Assembly (NCBI RefSeq): GCF_014635725.1
Contig: NZ_BMDJ01000002.1
Coordinates: 581,472 to 645,471, forward strand
Direction: 5' to 3'
DNA: 64,000 nucleotides
Source: Pedobacter mendelii
Lineage (GTDB): Bacteria > Bacteroidota > Bacteroidia > Sphingobacteriales > Sphingobacteriaceae
Position numbers and translations under genes: made by a program. Each line of letters begins with the position of its first letter. Positions within the stretch are counted from its first letter, which is position 1. Shown one piece after another: positions 48,194 through 57,955 of the stretch. Under the pieces are notes generated by a model, which was given only the letters and a program-made list of their open reading frames with translations, had not been told where the DNA came from and did no database searches.

Positions 48194-49371
48194 ATGAGCG
48201 AGCAGAACTTAGAACAAACTTTATACAGCAAAAATTATACGGAAGCAAAAACATTGATAACCGAAGGTTTTAAGCTATCTAAAAGCTTACAGGAACATCA
48301 AAAAGCCCAAATTTTCGATAACCTGTTCAAGGAAAAACAATACGAAATCCTCCATTTGATGGCTAAAGATAACACCATCGAGACCGATATTTACGAATTC
48401 GACAGCTTTGATAAAAGTATTTTTCAAAGCCTTATCAGAAACCTTGGTGATGACGAAGAGGCCATTCAGTTCTTAAATAAATTCATTACCCATTTTGACA
48501 ACCTTAATGATGAAGTTGCTTCTAAAACCCTGCTTGGCTACTTTTTTGAGAAAGGCGCCAGCATAGAAAAAATTAAAGTTTTAATAGATGCAGGTTGTGA
48601 TGTAAATTTTAAAAATAATACAGAAGAAAATTTTATTCATCTGGTGATAAAAACCAATTTGATGAAGCCGGACCTTTCATTAGCCTATCTCGAACTTTTA
48701 ATTAATGAAGGTTTAGATGTGAATGCACCAAATGTTGTCCAAAAAACACCTTTAATTACTGCAATTGAATTTAACAAAAAAGAATATTTAGACCTGTTGT
48801 TAGCGCATGGTGCCAACCCTAACGATTTAGATAAAGACGATAATTCAGCTTTTTTTATGCTGTAGCCCATAAGCAGGATTTAGATATGTACACTAAACTA
48901 AGGAATTATGCGAGTCCCGATTTTGATATTTTAAATAAAGATCAGGTGAGTTTATTATTTGAATATGTCAGAATGTTCTACAGTTCGGAAAAAGGGCTGG
49001 AAATGCTTCGTAAACTCATCGAAGATGGTGCCGATATTTATCAAACAAATATGTACTACGGTAGAGAAAGTACACCTTTGGATTTAATTGCCGAAAAATC
49101 AGCAGATATTCTGGAAACGGTTCTTGATTCGGGAAAAGTTGATGTAAATCAAAAAGATAGCCATGGCAATACCTTATTGCATAAAGTTTGTGCCTATAAC
49201 GTAAATTATGAAGCTGAAAAAGCCAAAGAAATCTATCGAAAAGTAAAGCTTCTGATAGAAAACGGTGCAGAAATTTCTATAACAAACGATCAGGATAAAA
49301 CGGCGCTGATGTTGGCATCTGACGATAACCTGAAAATCAAAACGGTTGAATTATTAATGAAACAGTCTTAA
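48194..49371 (+). CDS. Ankyrin-repeat protein, two frames joined by a T7 slippery site
   Basis: Frame A (48194-48865, 223 residues) begins MSEQNLEQTLYSKNY and contains ankyrin-like repeats (IEKIKVLIDAGCDVNFKNNTEENFIHLVI; LLINEGLDVNAPNVVQKTPLITAIEF; LLLAHGANPNDLDKDDNSAFF), then stops. Frame B (49371 end, ATG 48886) continues ankyrin repeats (LRKLIEDGADIYQTNMYYGRESTPLDLIAE; NTLLHKVCAYNVNYE; LLIENGAEISITNDQDKTALMLASD). At 48850-48856, GCT TTT TTT ATG, a -1 slip gives AFFYAVAHKQDLDMYTKL without interruption, so the two frames form one protein of about 392 residues. It may be programmed frameshifting, a one-base deletion or a sequencing error. Role: protein-protein interaction; partners unknown. 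Confidence 0.75.
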
Positions 49372-49388
49372 CATCTAAATTAAAAAAT

Positions 49389-50741
49389 ATGTCGATGTCT
49401 TTTATAATTGCCTGCGAAAGCGGCAAAAGAAAAATAGCAGAACTTTTATTGGCAAACCAGGAGGTAGATGTAAAATATACTGATGAAAAAGGACGAACGG
49501 CCTTGCACTATGCGGCACATCAGGGTTATTTAGACCTTGTTAAAATGCTGGCAGATGCAGGTGCCGATATAGATTATGAAGACCATGCTGGAGAGACACC
49601 AATTTATTTTGCTTGTTTGCAAAAACAAAAACAAACCGCACTTTATTTAATTACACAAGGCGCCAACGTAAATATTAAAGATAATAAGGGAAACAGCTTG
49701 CTCCATTTAACTGCGCAAAACGGACAAACAGAAGTATTGGAAAAATTGCTCGAAGCTGGCTTAGCCGTTGATGTTGAAAATAACCAGGCCGAAACCCCAC
49801 TGCTTGTTGCATCGGGATGGAGAAATAAGGAAATTATTCAAAAATTAATTAACAATGGAGCCAATGTAAATACCACCAATAAGCAAGGTGATTCGCCTTT
49901 GTTGTTAGCGGCAAAATCTAAAAATACACCGATGGTTGAATTAATTCTAAATAATGGCGGACTTATAAATCATATTAATCACCAAGGAGAATCTGCATTA
50001 CTAATAACCTGCTTCGATGCTAATCGAATGCTCACCAAACTTTTGGTTGAAAAAGGTGCAGATGTTTTTGTATCCTCGAAAAATGGATTATCGCCCGTTT
50101 GGTACGCCTGTAGCCAAAACCAGAAAGAAATTGTAGAATTGTTTTTAGAAAATGGTGTTGAGGTTAATTATTCCAAACCCCTATCCGGAAATGATGATTC
50201 AATGTACTCTTACCTGGAATGGGTAGAAACGGCAAATAACCTTTCGGTTTCTGCGGGTTTCTCATTCGATATTTCTTATAACTATGGCGGTGAAAGCATG
50301 TTGCATGTAGCAGCTAAAAGTGGTCACTTAAGCATGCTAAAATTACTTTTAGAAAAGGGTGCAAATGTTAATATCCAAGATGAAAGCGGTAATACAGCTT
50401 TACATTACGCTGCTGCAAATGGCAAGAAAGATATCGTTAAATTTCTTTTAGAAAATGCCGCAAATCCATCTATTGTTAATGTAAAAGAACAGAAAGCCAT
50501 TGATTACTCCAACATTAAAGGCTTTAATGAAATTACAGAATTACTTTTAAAAGCCAGTCCCTCAAGTTCATTTAAACAAACATCGCAAAGCCAGGTTGGT
50601 GCAGAAATAACCCCTGAACCTGCAATAGAAAACTTTACTTCAAAAAAGCAAGCCTTATTGGATTTAAAGGAACTTATGGATGCAGGCATATTATCCCAGG
50701 AAGAATTCGATACAGAAAAAATAAAAATCCTTAAAAGTTAG
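49389..50741 (+). CDS. Ankyrin-repeat protein with C-terminal SHOCT domain
   Basis: 450 residues, about ten ankyrin repeats with the TPLxxA/GADVN consensus (for example GRTALHYAAHQGYLDLVKMLADAGADIDYEDHAGETPIYFA and GNTALHYAAANGKKDIVKFLLENAANPSIVN). After a Ser/Thr linker the last 35 residues (QALLDLKELMDAGILSQEEFDTEKIKIL) match the SHOCT short C-terminal oligomerisation domain. ATG 49389 is 17 bp after the preceding ankyrin gene, so they are probably co-transcribed. No signal peptide; cytoplasmic scaffold of unknown purpose. Confidence 0.9.
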   Translation: MSMSFIIACESGKRKIAELLLANQEVDVKYTDEKGRTALHYAAHQGYLDLVKMLADAGADIDYEDHAGETPIYFACLQKQKQTALYLITQGANVNIKDNKGNSLLHLTAQNGQTEVLEKLLEAGLAVDVENNQAETPLLVASGWRNKEIIQKLINNGANVNTTNKQGDSPLLLAAKSKNTPMVELILNNGGLINHINHQGESALLITCFDANRMLTKLLVEKGADVFVSSKNGLSPVWYACSQNQKEIVELFLENGVEVNYSKPLSGNDDSMYSYLEWVETANNLSVSAGFSFDISYNYGGESMLHVAAKSGHLSMLKLLLEKGANVNIQDESGNTALHYAAANGKKDIVKFLLENAANPSIVNVKEQKAIDYSNIKGFNEITELLLKASPSSSFKQTSQSQVGAEITPEPAIENFTSKKQALLDLKELMDAGILSQEEFDTEKIKILKS

Positions 50742-50823
50742 ATTATATACAGGTTCAAACATATTTCTGCTTTATAGTGTTGTAATTATTAATTAATCAA
50801 CCTATTGTCAATTCTGTCATCTT

Positions 50824-52155
50824 ATGAAAAAAGAAATTTTATACACGGTACTATTTTCATCAGCCCTGTTAGCTGGCTGCCAATCCAATTCAAACTCGAA
50901 AAGAGATACTGATAGTTTAGCAAGTGATACTACCATAGAAACTTATACAGCCGAATTAAACCTGCCTGCCCCCGATGAAAAAGCAGCAAAAAGCAAATTC
51001 AGTAAAGTTATTAACTGGCCTGAAGGTAAAACACCAATAGCACCCGAAGGCTTTGAAGTAACCAGATTTGCTTCTGGTATAAAAAGTCCGAGAAATATGT
51101 TTGTAACGCCAAATGGTGATATTTTAGTTGTACTTACAAATTCTGAAAGAAGTGCTGCTGAAGCGGTTGCGGGTGCGGTTACAGGGAAATCAAAATCGGA
51201 AGTGCCAGGAAAAAGTGCAAATACCATTTTACTTTATCGCGATGCGGATAAAGATGGAAAAGCTGAAACCGTAACAACATTTTTAACCGGGTTAAAACAG
51301 CCTTATGGAATGACAATTATTGGCGATAAATTTTATGTAGCCAATACCGATGGGCTTTTTCAATACCCTTATAAAACAGGGGATACCAAAATTACCGGCC
51401 AAGGAAAAAAAATATTAAGCCTGCCAGCAGGCGGCTATAATAATCATTGGACACGTAATCTGATTACAAACACAAACAAGAGCAAGATTTATGTAACCGT
51501 TGGCTCTGGCAGTAATGTTGGCGAAAACGGAATGGAAAATGAAGTTCGAAGGGCAAATATCTTAGAAATTAATCCGGATGGAACGGGAGAAAAAATTTAT
51601 GCTAGCGGCTTACGTAATCCTGTGGGAATAGATTGGGCACCTGGAACAAATATGTTGTGGACAGCGGTAAACGAACGTGATGGTTTAGGCGATGAGCTCG
51701 TACCAGATTATATTACTAGTGTTAAACAGGGTGCATTTTACGGATGGCCATTCTCTTATTACGGACAAAATGAAGACCCTCGTATGAAAGGTAAAAATCC
51801 TGAACTCGTAAAAAAAGCAATTGTACCCGATGTACCTGTTGGTTCGCATACTGCATCATTAGGTTTAGCATTTTATAAAGCAACAAAATTCCCTACAAAA
51901 TACCATGGAGGAGCTTTTATTGGTCAACATGGTTCGTGGAACCGTTCTGCATTGGCAGGATATAAAGTTGCATTTGTGCCATTTAAAAATGGTAAACCAA
52001 CAGGCAAGCCCGAAGATTTTTTAACCGGATTTATTGCCGATGCCGATAAAGGTGATGTTTATGGTCGCCCTGTTGGTGTAACCTTAACGCCTGATGGTGC
52101 ATTATTAGTTGCCGATGATGTTAGCGGTATCATCTGGAAAGTTTCAGCTAAATAG
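50824..52155 (+). CDS. Sorbosone dehydrogenase-like (PQQ-type beta-propeller) lipoprotein
   Basis: 443 residues with lipobox LLAGC. The mature part is a six-bladed propeller of the glucose/sorbosone dehydrogenase type: EVTRFASGIKSPRNMFVTPNGDILVV, LTGLKQPYGMTIIGDKFYVANTDGLFQYPY, YASGLRNPVGIDWAPGTNMLWTAVNERDGLGDE and a terminal FIADADKGDVYGRPVGVTLTPDGALLVADDVSG. It likely oxidises a sugar or sugar alcohol with PQQ, on the outer side of the inner or outer membrane. Followed by a TonB receptor gene. Confidence 0.9.
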   Translation: MKKEILYTVLFSSALLAGCQSNSNSKRDTDSLASDTTIETYTAELNLPAPDEKAAKSKFSKVINWPEGKTPIAPEGFEVTRFASGIKSPRNMFVTPNGDILVVLTNSERSAAEAVAGAVTGKSKSEVPGKSANTILLYRDADKDGKAETVTTFLTGLKQPYGMTIIGDKFYVANTDGLFQYPYKTGDTKITGQGKKILSLPAGGYNNHWTRNLITNTNKSKIYVTVGSGSNVGENGMENEVRRANILEINPDGTGEKIYASGLRNPVGIDWAPGTNMLWTAVNERDGLGDELVPDYITSVKQGAFYGWPFSYYGQNEDPRMKGKNPELVKKAIVPDVPVGSHTASLGLAFYKATKFPTKYHGGAFIGQHGSWNRSALAGYKVAFVPFKNGKPTGKPEDFLTGFIADADKGDVYGRPVGVTLTPDGALLVADDVSGIIWKVSAK

Positions 52156-52169
52156 TTTTTAGCTTGCCA

Positions 52170-52216
52170 CAGATTCGCAGGTTATTTGTAATTTTATCCC
52201 TTAACCTGCGAATTTG
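52170..52216. terminator. Long intergenic hairpin, likely terminator
   Basis: CAGATTCGCAGGTTA (52170-52184) mirrors TAACCTGCGAATTTG (52202-52216) with one mismatch, followed by TTTT. It lies between the dehydrogenase and the TonB receptor genes, so part of transcription may stop here. Confidence 0.6.
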
Positions 52217-52242
52217 TTTTAAATACGTTTAATAAATCTCTA

Positions 52243-54291
52243 TTGAAATCAACGTTTACTCTAATTTTTACGTGCTTGGTCTTAACTGTCGCTGCACAAA
52301 TTTCTCAAACAGATTCTACAAAAAACCTTAACGAGGTTGTAATAAAAGGTTATTATAACGCCGTACCACTTTTACGTTCGGTATCTGCGGTTAGCCTGGT
52401 CGATAGTAATTTAATCCGCAACCAGCAAAACAATTCTCCTGTAAGCATTTTCAACACCGTTCCTGGTGTAAGAATGGAAGAACGTTCTCCTGGCAGTTAC
52501 CGGTTATCATTACGTGGCAGCTTATTAAGATCGCCTTTTGGTATTAGAAACATAAAAATTTATATTGATGATTTCCCATTAACTGATGCAGGTGGAAACA
52601 CGTATTTGAATCTTTTAGATGTTGCCTCTTTAGGTTCGATTGAAATTTACAAAGGACCTGAAGCAAGTATTTTTGGTGCAAATACCGGAGGTGCAATTCT
52701 AATAAATTCACCTGATAACCAAAATAAAATCGAAGCTTCAATAAGTGGCGGTTCTTATGGTTTGTTCCATCAAACTGCAAATATTCAGCGAAGCTTTAAA
52801 AATTATAGCTTCAGTGTTACACAAGGTTATCAGAAAAGTGATGGTTACAGGCAAAACAGTGCTACGGATCGGAAATATTTCCAAACCACACAACAATGGA
52901 ATTATAATCCCTCCGGATTTTTGAAAGCATTTATTTTCTATAGCGATTTAGCTTATAAAACGCCAGGAGGTTTAACATCAGTTCAATTGGCGCAAGACCC
53001 AAAACTGGCCAGACCAGCAACTCCTACAATTCCCGGAGCCATAACCCAACAAGCTGCGATTTATAATAAAACCATTTTTGCAGGCTTATCGAACACTTAT
53101 CAAATCGATAAAAATTTCAGGCATGTAATTGCCTTATTTACCTCATATACCGATTTTAAGAATCCCTTTATTACCAATTACGAAAAGCGTAATGAAAGCA
53201 CTTTGGGTTTGAGAACGTTTTTAGAATTTTCGCAAAGCAATGAAAACTTTAAGTGGAATGTACAAGGCGGTTTAGAAAGTTCGGGAACAAGAACACAGGT
53301 AAAAAACTTTAATAATAATGCAGGTAATCCTTCGGCAATGCTTGCTTATGATGATTTAAAAGCCAATCAGGATTTTGCTTTTCTTCGTTTGAATTTTGAT
53401 ATCAGCAGTAAATTATTAGTTGAAATGGCATCGAGTATTAACTTTTTTAACTACCAGTATGAAAGCTTTTTTCCCGTAGTAATTGCAGCTCAAGAGAGAA
53501 AATTTACCGCACAGCTGATGCCTAAAATTGCACTTTCCTATTTATTGAATCCAGAAATTTCTGTACGTGCATCGGTAAGTAAAGGCTACTCTCCTCCTAC
53601 CCTTGCCGAGATTCGTTCATCAGACAACAATATTAACAATAGCCTACAGGCAGAAAAGGGCTGGAATTATGAATTCGGTTTAAGGTACAAAACCAAGAAT
53701 AATCGCTTTTACGCAAATGGAAATATTTTCCAATATGAACTTAAAGATGCGATTGTAAGGCGCTTAAATGCCAACGATACAGAATACTTTATTAATGCGG
53801 GCGGAACCAGGCAGAAAGGAATTGAAACGGAAGCTGCACTTTGGTTAATTCAAAACCAAAATGGTTTTTTAAATGGTTTACAGTTAAGGAGCAGTTACAC
53901 TTACAGCCATTACCGTTTTGAAAATTTTATAAGTGGAAGTGTGAATTATTCGGGCAACAAACTTACCGGCGTACCAGAAAATGTTTTGGTTAGCAGCATT
54001 GAATTCTTATTTAAAAAAGAATTTTATTTATTTTGGCAACATAATTACACTTCTACCATTCCATTGAACGATGCAAACACAGTTTACGCGAAGCGGTATA
54101 ATTTGATTGAAGCTAAGGCAGGCTTAAGAAATTTAAAAATCGGCAAAGCAAAACTGGAAATATTTTCAGGTATAAATAATCTCCTTAACGAAAATTACAG
54201 CTTGGGGAATGACTTAAACGCTGCAAATAACCGATATTTTAATCCAGCAGCGGGAAGAAATTACTATGCAGGAATTTCTGCGAAGTTGTAA
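52243..54291 (+). CDS. TonB-dependent outer-membrane receptor
   Basis: 682 residues, starting at TTG 52243 since no ATG precedes the signal peptide (KSTFTLIFTCLVLTVAAQ). A TonB-box-like segment LNEVVIKGYYNA is followed by the plug domain (VSIFNTVPGVRMEERSPGSYRLSLRGSLLRSPFGIRNIKIYIDDFPLTDAGGNTYLNLLDVASLGSIEIYKGPEASIFGANTGGAILI, read in parts) and a 22-strand barrel ending YAGISAKL. Its length is that of siderophore or small-ligand receptors rather than SusC. Neighbouring dehydrogenase may or may not be functionally linked. Confidence 0.93.
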   Translation: MKSTFTLIFTCLVLTVAAQISQTDSTKNLNEVVIKGYYNAVPLLRSVSAVSLVDSNLIRNQQNNSPVSIFNTVPGVRMEERSPGSYRLSLRGSLLRSPFGIRNIKIYIDDFPLTDAGGNTYLNLLDVASLGSIEIYKGPEASIFGANTGGAILINSPDNQNKIEASISGGSYGLFHQTANIQRSFKNYSFSVTQGYQKSDGYRQNSATDRKYFQTTQQWNYNPSGFLKAFIFYSDLAYKTPGGLTSVQLAQDPKLARPATPTIPGAITQQAAIYNKTIFAGLSNTYQIDKNFRHVIALFTSYTDFKNPFITNYEKRNESTLGLRTFLEFSQSNENFKWNVQGGLESSGTRTQVKNFNNNAGNPSAMLAYDDLKANQDFAFLRLNFDISSKLLVEMASSINFFNYQYESFFPVVIAAQERKFTAQLMPKIALSYLLNPEISVRASVSKGYSPPTLAEIRSSDNNINNSLQAEKGWNYEFGLRYKTKNNRFYANGNIFQYELKDAIVRRLNANDTEYFINAGGTRQKGIETEAALWLIQNQNGFLNGLQLRSSYTYSHYRFENFISGSVNYSGNKLTGVPENVLVSSIEFLFKKEFYLFWQHNYTSTIPLNDANTVYAKRYNLIEAKAGLRNLKIGKAKLEIFSGINNLLNENYSLGNDLNAANNRYFNPAAGRNYYAGISAKL

Positions 54292-54762
54292 CCGGGATTT
54301 ATGAAAAGGAATTTGTAATACAATACTGATACGAAACTTTGTTACGGGCTTGAAGATTTATGCCTATCCGAATGAGCAGACAATACACGGTTCGACTCTC
54401 AAAAAGAAAAACTTATAACAAGTAGAAATACATTTCATGTGCGCAAGTGTTCATACCTACCTCAAGCAGTAAGATAAAGCAGGTGATTTTTAAGACATCA
54501 GGAATGGTGAATGCCTGATAAATTATTTTAATACGCTTTAAGATCTCCGCATTGTTGATATGCTGGGCATGCAGATTCAACACGGCTAAATTGCCAGGTT
54601 GTTTGCGTAAAACAGAAAATAAACAACGTGCTGTAAATCCTGAGCTCGCCGAAAGATTATTTTTCCGACATTATTAAATTTCGGCAAGCCCAGGCTGTTA
54701 ACAATTCTGCTTTATTTGACGACATCTTATGAGCATCAAAATAATTCAGAATTTTATTCCCA
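54292..54762. other. Intergenic region with possible AraC remnant
   Basis: About 470 bp without an intact gene. Around 54637-54728 one frame reads LSSPKDYFSDIIKFRQAQ and then runs to a stop; the opening resembles the first helix-turn-helix of AraC regulators, but the rest does not. Treated as a weak remnant only. Confidence 0.35.
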
Positions 54763-55107
54763 CTAATTCACAACTTCCAACGCTGCTATAGAAACCTCCG
54801 TTACCACAATGTCTACAGTATAATGCTTACTTCCATCTTTACCTTCATAGATGTTATTCACTAATCTGCCTTCAATAGTTAAACGTGTTCCTTTTTTAAT
54901 TTGCGCTTCAGCAAAATCTGCTTTGGCATTCCAAAAGGTTAAGGTAAACCACTGCGTGTTTTTCACTTCCTCACCCGAAGCATTTTTGTAATAATCGTTG
55001 ACAGCTAATCTTACCTTTGCCAGTTTCTGTGTTCCCGATAAATCTTTAACTGCTGCATCAGCACCTGCAAATCCGCTTAGTACTACTTTGTTTGTTACGT
55101 TTTCCAT
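54763..55107 (-). CDS. ssb: Single-stranded DNA-binding protein (short form)
   Basis: 114 residues with the SSB OB-fold (VVLSGFAGADAAVKDLSGTQKLAKVRLAVNDYYKNASGEEVKNTQWFTLTFWNAKADFAEAQIKKGTRLTIEGRL). It ends at the core and lacks the acidic C-terminal tail seen in the main SSB, so it is probably an accessory SSB. It lies next to accessory DNA; possibly acquired with it. Confidence 0.9.
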   Translation of the reverse strand: MENVTNKVVLSGFAGADAAVKDLSGTQKLAKVRLAVNDYYKNASGEEVKNTQWFTLTFWNAKADFAEAQIKKGTRLTIEGRLVNNIYEGKDGSKHYTVDIVVTEVSIAALEVVN

Positions 55108-55341
55108 GATCTAATAAATTAATTTTTCTAATTTTTAACGACCAATAGCCACCATGACTATCGACAGAACAAAGTTGCAACGGGTAACAAAACTTATTCG
55201 GATAATAAATATTTATAGTCGCTTATAAACGTTTAAAAACGGATAAGTTGCCGTCATTGCTCAAAAAAGCCTTTTAAAATTTGTTCAATTTCTAAATATT
55301 CAGTAGTTTTAATTAATCATCCCATAATTAAATCAATAATT

Positions 55342-55695
55342 ATGGACCGTTTCTGTTTAGATTGTAATGGCTTGCTTAGGGGCAGAGCCGATAAAAAATT
55401 TTGCGACGATCAATGTCGAAATAATTACAATAACCGCCAAAAGGCTGATGACAATAGCTTTTTAAATGAAGTTAATCGGGTTTTAAAAAAGAATAGAGAT
55501 ATTTTACGAAATAAAAATCCAGAAGGAAAGATTAAAGTTAAACGTGAAATTTTGCTTCGTAAAGGTTTCGACTTTAATTACCATACCCACACCTACGCCA
55601 CCCAAAAAGGAACAATTTATGTTTTTTGTTATGAGTATGGCTATCTCCTATTAGAAAATGAAGAAGTTTTATTGATAAAACGTGAGGAGAAATAA
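55342..55695 (+). CDS. Small CxxC...CxxxC zinc-ribbon-like protein
   Basis: 117 residues. The N-terminus MDRFCLDCNGLLRGRADKKFCDDQCRNNYNNR has a four-cysteine zinc-binding pattern (C5-x2-C8...C21-x3-C25), followed by helices and a beta-rich end (GTIYVFCYEYGYLLLENEEVLLI). The family is common in Bacteroidota, function unknown. Its TAA stop shares the A with the ATG of the recombinase (TAATG at 55693), indicating that both once formed a coupled pair. Confidence 0.8.
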   Translation: MDRFCLDCNGLLRGRADKKFCDDQCRNNYNNRQKADDNSFLNEVNRVLKKNRDILRNKNPEGKIKVKREILLRKGFDFNYHTHTYATQKGTIYVFCYEYGYLLLENEEVLLIKREEK

Positions 55696-56745
55696 TGGAT
55701 AAGATAAATTGAGAAGCGAAGCTGATTAAGCATAGTCGTTTAGATAGAATAGCTGTTTATTTTGAAAAGTGAACTGATTTAATTGAGCGCATTAAAAAAA
55801 TTAAAGGTGCAAAATGGAGTTCAAGCTTGAAGGTTTGGCATTTACCAGCAACGGAAGAAAACCTAAAACGTTTTAAATTAGATGAATTTGACTTAATTAC
55901 AACGCCTGCGGAGGTTGTTTTGCAAATTAAGGATTTCAAAAATTTTTTAATGTCAAAGCGGTATAGTTTAAGCACTATTAAAACTTATAGTGAAGCGTTA
56001 CGTAGTTTTTTGATGTTTTTTAATCCAAAACCAGCTAATGAATTAACGAATGCAGATGTGATTACATAAAATAACGATTTTATTGGTCGAAATAAATTAT
56101 CATCCTCTTATCAAAACCAGATTGTTAATGCCATTAAACTCTATTTTAATTCTATACAGGATAAAAGTATGGTTGTAGAAAAAATACATCGACCACGGCC
56201 TGAACATAAATTACCAAATGTACTAAGCAAGGAAGAAATAAAACTAATTTTAGAAGCTTTAACAAATATTAAACACAAAACTATGCTTAGTTTAATTTAC
56301 AGTTGTGGCTTACGGCGAAGTGAATTATTGCATCTTAAACCTACTGATATCGACTCGAAGCGTAATCTTATATTTATCAAACAATCTAAAGGGAAGAAAG
56401 ACCGCATTGTGCCCCTTTCGCTAAAAATTTTAGAAATGTTAAGAGAATACTATAAGTTGTACCATCCAAAAGTTTGGCTTTTCGAAGGGCAAAAAACAGA
56501 AAATTTATATTCGGAGAAAAGTTTGCAAAGTGTACTGAAGCAGGCGTTAAGCAAAGCGAAAATAATTAAACCAGTAACTTTGCATTGGTTGCGACACAGT
56601 TATGCTACCCATTTATTGGAGAATGGCACCGACCTGAGGTATATACAAGAGTTGTTGGGGCATAACAGCTCCAAAACAACTGAAATTTACACACACGTAA
56701 GCACCAAACATTCAGCATATAAAAAGTCTATTTGATGATTTATAA
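55695..56745 (+). pseudogene. Tyrosine recombinase/integrase, decayed
   Basis: One frame from ATG 55695 encodes a Bacteroidota-type tyrosine recombinase: a short N-terminal part (KGAKWSSSLKVWHLPATEENL), a SAM-like core-binding domain (FKNFLMSKRYSLSTIKTYSEALRSFL) and a catalytic domain with GLRRSE (Arg), HWLRHSYATHLLENG (HxxR), and HNSSKTTEIYTHV (His and Tyr). It contains three in-frame stops (TGA 55710, TGA 55770, TAA 56067) and ends in a frameshift: one A too many near 56721 hides the normal ending KSLFDDL-stop at 56745. The catalytic half alone (ATG 56169-56735) is open. It lacks the extra domain of integron integrases (IntI). Confidence 0.85.
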
Positions 56746-56876
56746 CGACATTTTTAATACTTTTAAAAAAATAATGGATGATGGTTATCAGGCCAATACG
56801 CCCAAATTTGGGTGGATAAGGATGATAAAGTCAGACCTATATGTAAGTTATAGCTAATGCCCAAAGACGACCAACA

Positions 56877-57791
56877 ATGAAATTCGAGTTGACTGATTTA
56901 CGAAAGCAAATTTCTGACATTGAAATCATCAATGACTTGAGAACAGTTGCAAATAATTTAGAAAAGCATTCACTCAAAATGAGAGAATATTGTAAAGCTA
57001 ATGGCTCTCAATATAATTATCAGACAGCAAAAAAACGATTTGGAAGTTGGGAAACCGTTTTGAAGAACGCAGGTCTCGAAACTGAAAAAAGTATTCACGG
57101 AATAGAATACGGAGAAACCGCCTTGAAAACTGAATTGCTAATTAATGATTTAATTAGTGTTGCTAAAAAATTGGACAATCCAAAATTTACTATCTCAGAC
57201 TATGAAACATATGGGAAATATGGAAGCGCAACTATTCAAAAACGTTTTGGAGGTTGGAATAATGCGAAGAAAAAAGCTAAACTTGAAATAGGACGTAATT
57301 ACAATACTTCAATAGAGGAATATTTACAAAACATTCTTGACTTATGGACACACTATGGCAGACAGCCAAAATATGCAGAAGTCGTAAAGCCCCTTTCAAA
57401 ATACAACATAAGTTCTTATGAAAATAAATTCGGTTCTTGGCGATTGGCATTAGAAAAATTTATAGAGTATGTAAATTCTGAAAGTGTAGACGAAAATATT
57501 GAACCTCAATTCATAGAACTAAATAAAGAAAAAATCAGTAACCTAAAAGAAACCAAAAAAGAAATAAAAATCAAACGCACACCGAGAGGAATAAATTTAA
57601 GACTTCGATTTACTGTACTTAAAAGAGACTTTTTTTCTTGTAGAAAATGTGGTCGTGCCCCAGCAAAAGACCCCAACATCATATTACACGTTGACCATAT
57701 TAATCCTTGGAGTAAAGGAGGTGAAACAGTAATTGAAAATCTTGAAACTCTTTGCGAACAATGTAATTTGGATAAAAGCAATGTGCTGTAA
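56877..57791 (+). CDS. HNH endonuclease with homing-endonuclease-associated repeats
   Basis: 304 residues, cassette 1. Three helical repeats with the FGSW/FGGW signature (KRFGSWETVLKNAGLE; KRFGGWNNAKKKAKLE; NKFGSWRLALEKF) resemble the HNH_repeat found with homing endonucleases and likely bind DNA. The C-terminal HNH domain (residues about 240-304) has RKCGRAP, HVDHINPWSKGG, ENLETLCEQCN, with the Cys pairs, DH and N of active enzymes. A nuclease within a cassette is an intriguing possibility for mobility or defence. The ATG lies 29 bp from the cassette border. Confidence 0.85.
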   Translation: MKFELTDLRKQISDIEIINDLRTVANNLEKHSLKMREYCKANGSQYNYQTAKKRFGSWETVLKNAGLETEKSIHGIEYGETALKTELLINDLISVAKKLDNPKFTISDYETYGKYGSATIQKRFGGWNNAKKKAKLEIGRNYNTSIEEYLQNILDLWTHYGRQPKYAEVVKPLSKYNISSYENKFGSWRLALEKFIEYVNSESVDENIEPQFIELNKEKISNLKETKKEIKIKRTPRGINLRLRFTVLKRDFFSCRKCGRAPAKDPNIILHVDHINPWSKGGETVIENLETLCEQCNLDKSNVL

Positions 57792-57808
57792 GATGGAATA
57801 TAACACTA

Positions 57809-57944
57809 GCTATAACAGCAAATTTGCACAAAAATGGCTGACGGTGGTTTAGGTTAATTAATCAGTTATTTACTTAATTTAGTGCGGTACGACAATGGTT
57901 CTGCAAGTAATGCCATTTCTGCACAAATTTTCAAAACGTTAGAA
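57809..57944 (+). repeat. attC-like site 1
   Basis: Left end GCTATAAC, then AGCAAATTTGCACAAAAATGGC; right arm GCCATTTCTGCACAAATTTTC pairs with it over about 20 bp; right end CGTTAGAA. Total 136 bp with a 75-bp variable middle, in the size range of large attC sites. Confidence 0.7.
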
Positions 57945-57955
57945 GCCATTTAATT

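Noticed and set aside
54637..54728. AraC-like helix-turn-helix fragment
   Set aside because: Only about eight residues look right, with no second helix-turn-helix; not enough to call a pseudogene.
55757..55975. Reverse frame across the recombinase N-terminal part
   Set aside because: Explained as a shadow of the decayed forward recombinase, whose residues match the family.
56763..56846. Possible attC or attI upstream of cassette 1
   Set aside because: GCCCAAATTTGGG is palindromic and the right end GTTATAGC fits, but no matching left end or long arms were found, so I do not label it as a site.
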